A stretch of 64,000 bases of DNA from Lasiosphaeria ovina (Eukaryota; Ascomycota; Sordariomycetes; Sordariales; Lasiosphaeriaceae), in the NCBI GenBank assembly GCA_033439765.1, contig JAULSN010000004.1, forward strand, positions 72,001 to 136,000, written 5' to 3'. The notes below the pieces were generated by a model that saw only the letters and a program-made list of their open reading frames with translations, was not told where the DNA came from and made no database searches. A program made the translations under genes and the position numbers. The stretch's first letter is position 1. Every line of letters starts with the position of its first letter. Shown here one piece after another: positions 56,228 through 64,000 of the stretch.

Positions 56228-56408
56228 ATGCAGACGCCGACGCCGACGGGGATGGCGATATCGACATGGACAGCGCCCCGCCCTTGCCACCTCCCGCCAT
56301 CAAAGTCTCCAAGCCTCCCAGGGGCACCGCCATCCCCAAACCAAAGACGACCCCGTCCAAGCCAAGCGGCAGGGGAGCCGCCGCGTCCAAAGCCGCTGCA
56401 AATCATGA

Positions 56409-56445
<37 letters not shown>

Positions 56446-57201
56446 CTCAGCGAGCTGGACAGCGATCCTGAGGACGTCACCGAGGCTGTCGAGGTCGGCG
56501 ACGGCGACGAAGACGCCGAGGGCGAGGACGACGAGGGCGAGGAAATCGAGGTCGCCGACGAGGATGGCGAAGGCGATGACGACGAGGAGCTCGACAGCGA
56601 CGACGAGATGGCTGGAAGTCGCGGCGACACGCCAGACCTGACAAAGCTGACTGCGCGACAACGCGCCAAGCTCGGCGGCGCCTCACACGAGTACTCGGAG
56701 CTATCAAACGGTGAGTCCCCTTGTTTTGTTCCGTTATGAGCCGGCACTGATCAGTCTTTTGAGTCTAGAGGTCCAAGCGAAACGGGTCTTCACGGCCGAG
56801 GAGCTCTCAATGAGGCGCGCCGAAATGGCCCGTCGCCGGCGGAACCTGAGCGACAAGCGCAACGAAGAAGTCAAGGTAGGCATTCCATGCAAATCCAATT
56901 CATTACGGCCGTGTCTGGGCGTTGGCTAACCATTTTGCCCGCTCTACAGATGGAGACGATCAACAAGCTCCTCAAGAAGCAGGCGCCCAAGTCCAACCGG
57001 CGCAACGCGCTGCTGGCGGGTGACGAGACGCCAGACGGCGAGGGCTACCGCGCCGGCCCCCTGTTCGTCCGCTGGATCAGCACAAAGGACGGCAACCGCA
57101 TCGCCATCCCCGACGACATGCTCATCAGCCCCGCCGGCCGCATCTTTGTGCCCGGCGGCCTCCTGCCCGCCAGAGCCAAGATGGTCGAGGAGGTTTCCTG
57201 A
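55588..57201 (+). CDS. ies2: INO80 chromatin-remodelling subunit IES2 (PAPA-1 domain)
   Basis: Regulatory subunit of the INO80 nucleosome remodeller. Exons 55588-56710, 56769-56875 and 56950-57201 join in frame to 493 residues; the ATG at 55588 is the first in a frame open further upstream. Residues 1-~110 are basic and Ser/Pro-rich. About 110-375 is extremely acidic, with several Asp runs and an Ala-Asp alternation near 205-225. The conserved PAPA-1 region at about 375-435 reads RRAEMARRRRNLSDKRNEEV and METINKLLKKQAPKSNRR. The rest (FVRWISTKDGNRIAIPDDML) is a short C-terminal fold; no HIT zinc finger is present, as in yeast Ies2 but unlike animal INO80B. Introns begin GTGAGT and GTAGGC. Confident. 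Confidence 0.88.
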
Positions 57202-57737
57202 GCTGGCTGCTGGCTGCCAGTCGGCCGCTCACTGAGGAAGGTGCAGGTAGATTCATGCAGTTTTTGGAGTTGGGCCAGTCGTTGAAGGGATTGAGTGGTT
57301 GGTCAAAGAGAATTCATCGTTTTTGGGGGGTTTTACTCTTTTTTATGTATGTGCTTGCTTGGTTCCTCTTCTATCTGGGGGTACACAAAAAAAGAACACG
57401 TTTTATACTTGGCGCTGGTTTGGTGGTGGTGGTGGTGGTGGAATGGAGGTTTTTTTATCTTTCTCACGGCCGGGTCCGTTAGGTAGTTTAGCAGAAGTCG
57501 TCAAGTCAGTCAGTGACTCTTGGCACAGCCCAGCAGAGTAGAGTAGGCCAGAGCAGAGCGGCGAAGACAGAAATTAAGAGAAAAAAAGAAAGAAAATATG
57601 CAGTAGTAGCAAAATCAAATAGAAACTGGTTTTCCACCCCTTCAATCGGGAGTTTCGGTTCCTTTTCCTTTCTCTCTTATTTTACTACGGAGGAACGGAG
57701 TTTGATCTTTGTTGAAGGCCGTTGACTCGTTGGTTTT

Positions 57738-57768
<31 letters not shown>

Positions 57769-60701
57769 CGTTCCTGTTCTTGTTCCTGTTCCTGTTCCTG
57801 TTCTTGTTCTTGTTCTTGTTCCTGTTCATGTTTTCTGTTTTCTGTTTTTTTTCTGTCTGTGGATGTATGTTTGTTCCCTGCCTGTGGTTGGTTGCCCATC
57901 TAATTGCTCCGTGGCTGTTCAATCTAGATAACTCACTGTCTCTTCTCTTCTCTTTCTCGGTGTCATCAAATATTGGACACTCAGACACGGCGCTCAATGG
58001 CTGCCCTCGGCCAGCCAAGCAAGCCTTCTTGGAAAATCTCACCTACCTAGTTGGGTACCTTACATGCATTTCGTGCCACTATTCAAATGTCAAGTAGGAA
58101 CTACAGCTATGGGTCGGTGTTTGATATATACCAACCTGAATTAGACTGCCGTCTGCCTGTCTGCCTGTTCCATCTGGTCTGATGCATTTTCTCTCATATA
58201 CACACGTGTACGTATATATGTATTTTCTTTCGTCTACTCAAGGAGCGACTTCGACAGTTAGATTTATCACCAAAGTGAAATGGTTCGTACCCATCACCAC
58301 GCACACATCAAAATGAATGCATGGCATGTGTACGTATGGATATATATATTCCGTATTCAACTCATATCCATTGGCAAACACCCCTCTCCGATTGCTCGTC
58401 CTTGGTTTGGTTTAGTTGTTTTGCGTACATCTATCTCTCCATTCCATTCCATGGCATGGCACCCATCTCACCGTCTCACCGGTTCTTCTCATATCATGTT
58501 TGTCGGTCAGCTAGATGTAGGTAGGTAGGTTAGTCGCCACATCTTTTGCTGTGTCTGTCCAGTCCAGTCCAGCCCAGTCCTCGGTGAGCGTGTTTTGCGG
58601 GGATGTGCGTCGTGTGATTTTCCCCGGGGAGCCCTCGTGAAGGAAGACATAGGATGGGAGGAAACCGCCGCCACTGCTGGTGTTGATGCTGGGCAACGAA
58701 CGACCGGGCGGGAGGGAGGGAGAGACACGGGTCCAGAGGAAAGGAGTTCGGCGCGCGGGGCACCTGGAGTTGGTGCGTTGCTGGCTAGCCTACCTGCTGC
58801 TGGCGCTTCCTGATCCCAGGTGGTGGCGGAGGGGAAGCCATCTCCAGGAGCAAACCATGCCACGGACGGCACCGGCGCTTCGACTGTGTGTAGACTGTTT
58901 ACGCCCCCCGTTCTCGTGTCAAGGGTTGTGTGTAGGGCGTGCGGCCGGATTGGAAGTGTTCCTGGCCGTAGGAGAGACAGTGTTGATATTCTGGTAGCCA
59001 GATAGCTTGGTGTTCGCATCGTGAATTGGCGCACCCCCGCCGCCCACTTGCCCAGGATATCAACATCACCATATCCTCACCTTCACCTCATCCAGACTCG
59101 CTCCCATCTGGCCCAGCGCAAAGGAAGTCCCAGGCTGCCACCCTCCCCCCCGGCGCACAGGCCCTGCACGCACACATATCCTTCCTCGAGTTTTCCGACC
59201 GCCAAAAAAAACTTCCTCTCCCGAACATCGTCCTCGCCAGCTTCTTTTTTTGTTTCGTTTTTTTCGACCAGCAAAAAGGTATGTAATATCGATCGTGAAC
59301 CCCCCCTTTCGCTTCACAATTTCAGCCCTCATCACGCATTGCCCCTTGCTCTCCGCGTTTAACACCCGAAAAGCATTACGTTCCCGGCGTCGTCGCGCGC
59401 ATTCAAAGGCGCGACCTCTGCCGATCGCCTGCTTCCTCCCTTCTCATCCCCTCTGCGTCTGGCGGGCCTTCTCGTGGTTTCGCCTCCCTCACTGGCATGA
59501 GAAAAAGCATAGCCCGCTCCCTGTCGCCCAGTGCCATGGGTGCGGATTGGCTTGCGTTCATAGCACATTGTTGATTGCCTTGCCGAGTTATTTTGTTCGT
59601 GAAACAAGGGCGATCGCTAACGTTGGTGAAGCAGACAGGTATGAATATTTCTCGAGCGCTGTTTTCGAGTTCGGATTTTACGATGCCCAATCTCACTCCC
59701 TGAGCCGGCCATTGCTAGTGCCAGTTTGCCCCAATGTCCCAATTGATACTCATGTCCAGAAGAGATATGGCCGTCTGTCTTCTCACAGAGAGTTCCGAGT
59801 GGAGTCTTTTGTGAAGAAGATAGGGGCGGTACTCTTTTGCTCTCTCTTGCTCAGCCTCCCGAACCCTGAACCCCTATATCGTGAGCAACGAACTTGGCAT
59901 AGCCGTGAAGCTTTTGCCTTGAATCGCGAGTTTCCAGTCTGAGTTAGTTGCTTGAGCGGCACCCATCGCTCCAGACAACTCAGACTTGGGATCCAAGTGC
60001 CATGTCAACAACTTCTCACTTTCACCTTACCACATCCCATCCTCGAGACTTCCCAATGCCCCTCCTTTGGTTAAATCTGTACCCCTCCAAAAATTTTGTC
60101 CTCCTTCCTCCTTCCTCCTTTCTTCTTTCAACCTTCAGCCAAGAAGCTGACGATCGATTCTCCCGCCGACCAGCTTCACCACCACCAAAGTGAGTAACCA
60201 CACGCTTCATTTCCCTCGCGCGCTTCCTCTCATGAACCAACACTCAATCGTTCTCGTCATCAAGCGTTCCGCGCTTCATTTCCAATTCCCGAGCACTCCC
60301 TCCATTTTGAAGCCGAAATATACACCAAGTGTGTGTGCGTGTGTGCCCCTCCTTCATAAATCGGTAGCTCTCCTGCTTCGCCTTCTCTCAACCCTCAACC
60401 TAACCCTTCTCTTTCCCGTGTCACCAGTTCCTCTCCTCACTCTTCAACTCTTCAGCTCTTCAACTGCAAGTCTCCTCGCATCTGCCAGTTAGTTCGCTCT
60501 TTCCTATCGGAACTTCCTCTTCAATCAATCATCTGCCTCTCCAAGTTCCTCGCGCTCATTCTCCGAGTTGCTGTCTCTTTTCCTTTCTTCACTTCCTTCC
60601 GCACGCTTCTCAACCTCAATTGGCATGCGAAAGCATTGTAGCTAACAGTTCCCCAGAAGAAGAACCAGACCTCTCCACCAACCTTTCCGCCGTGGGCTCC
60701 A
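57202..60701. promoter_or_regulatory. Long intergenic region: IES2 3' flank and leader/promoter of the 60702 gene
   Basis: 3.5 kb. It contains a hexanucleotide repeat at 57738-57830 and, from about 59080 onward, strongly pyrimidine-rich plus-strand sequence. Splice-like donors (AAAAG|GTATGT at about 59279, AAAG|TGAGTAACC near 60190) and acceptors point to a spliced leader of up to 1.6 kb. A 175-codon minus-strand open frame at 58507-59034 has no domain and is not called. Confidence 0.45.
57738..57830. repeat. CTGTCC / CTGTTC hexanucleotide repeat
   Basis: Five CTGTCC units are followed by about ten CTGTTC or TTGTTC variants. One strand is wholly pyrimidine plus G; it lies in the 3' flank of IES2. 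Confidence 0.85.
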
Positions 60702-60952
60702 ATGGAGTCCAACCTCCCAGCCGAGCGTAAGTAGCATTCGCGCCCTGTAGTAGTTTGACTTGAAGTTTGTTTCTAACGTCAAGTCTGCAGTCCGGGAGCA
60801 CATCCTGAAAGACCCAGATCTCGACGAAAGAGATCTGGAGCTTTTCCAGAACATGCACGCGTTTGTGCACCGGCCCGCCCAGGGCAACAACCCCGTCGCC
60901 GCCGAGCAGCAGCAGCTGCCGGTTGTTCAGGTTGCCCAGAGCAACCACATTG

Positions 60953-60999
<47 letters not shown>

Positions 61000-63714
61000 C
61001 AGCAGCAGCCGGCACCATTGGCTGCCGCGCCTCTGGGAACCACCCCCAAAGGGGGACCCAAGCGCAAGGCAGCAGGGGAGGCGCCCCGAAAGTCGCCAAC
61101 CAAGCACCGACAGAGCGCCAAGAAAGCCGCCGCCACCGCCGCCGCCGCCGCTGTCGGATCACCGGTTGCTCTTGCCATTTCTGGCGTCATTCCGGGGGCT
61201 TCGGCCCAAACACCTCCGCCCATCTCGGGCTCACGACCTTCTTTTAGCGGCGAGCCATTCGCCAACCAGATCCGCCAAGGAGTTGAGGCGGTTGTCGGCC
61301 ACATCGCGGCTGAGGCTAAGGACCTCGGCTCGGTGTTGTCACTGCTCCTCTGGGAGGGCCAAGAGGCCGACTTCAACCCGGAGACGAACAGCGTTCTCCG
61401 CGCGGCCATGGACGATGCCATGGCAAAGGCCGGCGAAAAGTCTCTCAAGAGCGGAGAGCAAGCATTCAGCCACGCAGCACACAAGATGCTGATGTCGGTC
61501 GCCCAAGACGCCCAGAGCAAGGGCACAGTCTTCGGCCAAGATCTCATGAGCGGCCAGCCCACCGGCAACGATCTGACTGGGATGCGAGCGTCTTTCGCCA
61601 AGGCCCACAAGAAGATCACGATCGCCTTTGCCGCGCCTACCAGCAAGCTGCAGCAGGCAATGAATCAGCAGAGACCCGTCCAGCAAAGCCAGATGAACTC
61701 GAACCTGGCTGTCCAGAACTACCCGCAGCATCGCCAGCTTGTCCCGGGCCAGAACTTGAGCCAGCACCAGGCGGCGCCGTCATTCCACCAAGGCCAGACC
61801 AGGCAGCAGGGCCAGACCTTCCACCCGCACACCGGTTTCGCCTACAACGATACCGCTCCTCTCCTTCCTAGCACCCCTGTCATGGGCACTGGTATCGGCC
61901 TGCACAATCATCGCGGCTTCTCGAGCGGATTCTCGTCAAGCCAGGAGACCACTTCTTTGTCGTCGGGCAATGGCATGAGCAGTGGCGGCGGCTCTGGAAA
62001 CTCGGACGGCAACAGCTCGAGACCTGTGTCTTCGGGTAACGACAGTCTCAACAGCATTGGCCCTGATGGCGTCGACTTTGACTCGATGACGACCGGGATG
62101 TCGTTTAACTCGTCGGCTTCTGATCCCTTCTTCGACCAGTCGCCATCGCATCTCCCCAACAGCTTCCCAGTTGTTTCAGACGCCGGCAATGATTTCCAGA
62201 ATGTCGCTACCACTGGTTTCCAGAATATCCCTGGCAGTGGTTTCCATAACCATTTCGGCACCGGTTTGGAATTCGGCAATGCTTCTCTGGGACAAAACGT
62301 CGGACTTGGCGGCGTTCAGAACGGCGTCAACATCGGGGGCGAAATGAACCCCTTTGAAGGAATGAATGACGGTTTCTTCCCCGACGATTTCTTCCCCAGC
62401 AATGGCGCACTGGTCAACAATGGCGGCAATGGATTCGCCGGACTTGTCCCGAACAATGGAACCGGATTGGGAAATGCCAACTCCTTCCCTGGCTTTGTCC
62501 CGAATCTCGCGCAGCCGACCATGGCCATGCCCTCTCACCCGGCAATGAATCCCGCTGCTGCAACGCTCGCTCCCTCAGCAATGCCTCCCCCTACCACGAC
62601 TGCCGCCGGCAAGGGCGAGAAGTCTCCCGCCAAGAGAGCTGCACCCAAGGAAGCTCGTGTCAAGAAGACTTTGCCGCCCAAGAAAGCTCCTGCGAAGAGA
62701 GCTCCTGCGAAGAAGCTTGCGTACCCTGGCATGATTGTCACCTATAAAACTGGCAGTGCGGAGGGCAATGGATCTTCTGTCGCTGGCAATGGAGCTTCTG
62801 TCACCGGCAATGGTGCTGGTGTCTTTGCCAACGGGTACACCAATAACGGCAGTGCTGGCAACGAGTACATGAACGGGTACACGAATGGGTACTCTGGCAA
62901 CGGCGATGCTGGCAACGGCTACACCAATGCCTATACCAACACTGGCATGACTGGCACTGGCATGGACGGCACCGGAATGAATGGCATGGGCATGGACGCC
63001 GCTGACATGGCCGGCATGGGCTTCCCCCCCGGATACGACTTTAACCCTCCGTCGCCGACGCTAGCGCCCGAGATTCCCTTCAACACTCTCGACCTAGGCA
63101 TGACTCTGGAGACGGCGCCGAGCTTGGACGACATCGACGAGCAGAGCGAGAAACGGAAGGGACGCGCGCCGCGGCGCAAGAAGAGCGACCCAGCGCCCGC
63201 AAACCCGTGGGGCAACAAACCTGAGATCGTGTACCACTACCACCACAAGCGCTTTTACATGCTGCTCAAGTTTAGAGGCGAGCGCACGTGCGTTTGCCTA
63301 GACAAGGGCAACAAGCACCAGAATGACATGCTTGCGGAGTGGACCCAGTTCGCCACCGCCGCCGGATTCCCCGACATCTCGCGCCGCTTCATGTGGTCCA
63401 ACCGCAACACGCACCAGGAGAGCCTCGTCAAGCTGATCACCGTCCTGGCGGAGGACAAGCATCGCCGTGAGGCCCGCAATGCCATCATGCAGCACCAGGC
63501 TACTCCCATTGCCGGTGGCCACTCGGACGAGCAGCAGCGCCAATGGGCCCAGCAGATCAGCCAGCTCGAGGACGAGTCACAGTTGTCGTCGACGCTTGGA
63601 TTCGATGGTATCGTCTTCCAGGACGATCTCCCACAGTGGTCTGCAGCACAGAATAGCAGCAACACCTTGGGCCTAGTTAGCGAGTGGGACGAGCTCGAGG
63701 AGCTCGAGGAGTAG
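60702..63714 (+). CDS. Uncharacterised large disordered protein with basic PAK-type linker
   Basis: Not recognised. A 25-nt first exon (60702-60726, MESNLPAE) joins through a 64-nt intron (GTAAGT...CTGCAG) to 60791-63714, giving 982 residues. Residues 8-45 form a conserved-looking helix block (LREHILKDPDLDERDLELFQ). A run of 16 Ala (about 66-81) is coded by repeated GCC. About 160-300 is helical (EGQEADFNPETNSVLRAAMD). A long Gly/Asn/Ser-rich part follows. Near 625-655 is a Lys/Pro/Ala-rich stretch (KKTLPPKKAPAKRAPAKK) like histone H1 tails or AT-hook proteins. The C-terminus (about 820-930) is an ordered domain starting EIVYHYHHKRFYMLLKFRGE. A nuclear, DNA-contacting role is a guess from the basic linker only. 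Confidence 0.75.
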
Positions 63715-64000
63715 GCGCGAGGTTCGTGGCGAGGGCGATGCTGAATGCTACCGACATGGTGAAGATGAGAAAGATGAGACAGAGTCTCTTGAGTTGGAGA
63801 GACAGAGAGGCTGTCGTAGCAAGTACCAGTGTTTGTTGTTGCTTTTTTTCCGCAAGGGAGGAAGAGCGGGATCGTGGTTGTTTGTGACGAGAGCGAGGAA
63901 AAGAAAAAAAAGGCGATGAGTCTCGGCTGAAACAAGTGATGACTATATATTTTAATGACTTGCTTGCTTTCGCTTTTGGTACCGGCGCAAAATGGTTGGC
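63715..64000. other. 3' flank of the 60702 gene to the window edge
   Basis: 286 bp with purine-rich sequence and an A-rich tract near 63900. No gene start seen. Confidence 0.4.

Noticed and set aside
55786..56661. 291-codon minus-strand open frame over IES2
   Set aside because: Antisense of the Asp-rich IES2 exon; Val/Ile runs are the mirror of Asp codons.
58507..59034. 175-codon minus-strand open frame
   Set aside because: No ATG at its beginning (first ATG near 59019), no domain, Pro/Ser/Thr-rich shadow-like composition; not enough to call a gene.

Overview
This window is nuclear chromosomal DNA of a filamentous ascomycete, most likely a sordariomycete and probably Sordariales. The genes are split by short GT-AG introns (about 55-110 nt) with CTAAC-like branch points, are spaced by 0.3-3.7 kb, and occur on both strands with no operons. 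Several products are typical of filamentous ascomycetes: a PEX14/17-type peroxin, an HbrB-like TORC2 subunit, a PtaB-like LIM-binding regulator and a fungal Hook protein. The genus cannot be fixed from the sequence alone.

Layout, left to right: a JmjC protein with a CDCA7-type zinc finger (minus strand, running off the left edge); COQ2; ribosomal protein uS12/RPS23; an uncharacterised protein; a stretch with two copies of a short transposon-like repeat; adenylate kinase; a Hook dynein adaptor; a secreted I9-type inhibitor facing proteasome subunit RPN8; a SWIM-domain Shu2/Sws1-like protein; coproporphyrinogen oxidase facing ATG8; an AT-rich 3.7 kb gene desert; ptaB with a 3.5 kb upstream region; hbrB facing GON7; VPS39; another repeat copy; an SPX phosphate permease; a Gag1-clamp (DUF4050-like) protein; PEX14/17; microsatellites; IES2; and a large uncharacterised protein with a long leader.

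The genes are mostly conserved housekeeping and do not form a biosynthetic cluster. Loose themes are membrane traffic and autophagy (HOOK, VPS39, ATG8, PEX14/17), nutrient and TOR signalling (HbrB, SPX permease, Gag1-like), heme and quinone synthesis (HEM13, COQ2) and chromatin (JmjC protein, IES2). I found no secondary-metabolite cluster, CRISPR array, rRNA or convincing tRNA.

The least expected signals are: a dispersed ~240-bp element with terminal inverted repeats and TA flanks, in at least four decayed copies; a 9-mer, TACGGAGTA, that recurs about 16 times more often than chance, always between genes; and a probable GC-AG intron in the Hook gene whose retention would replace the conserved C-terminus. 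No wholly new system could be demonstrated. Exon borders were placed by eye from splice motifs and reading frame.
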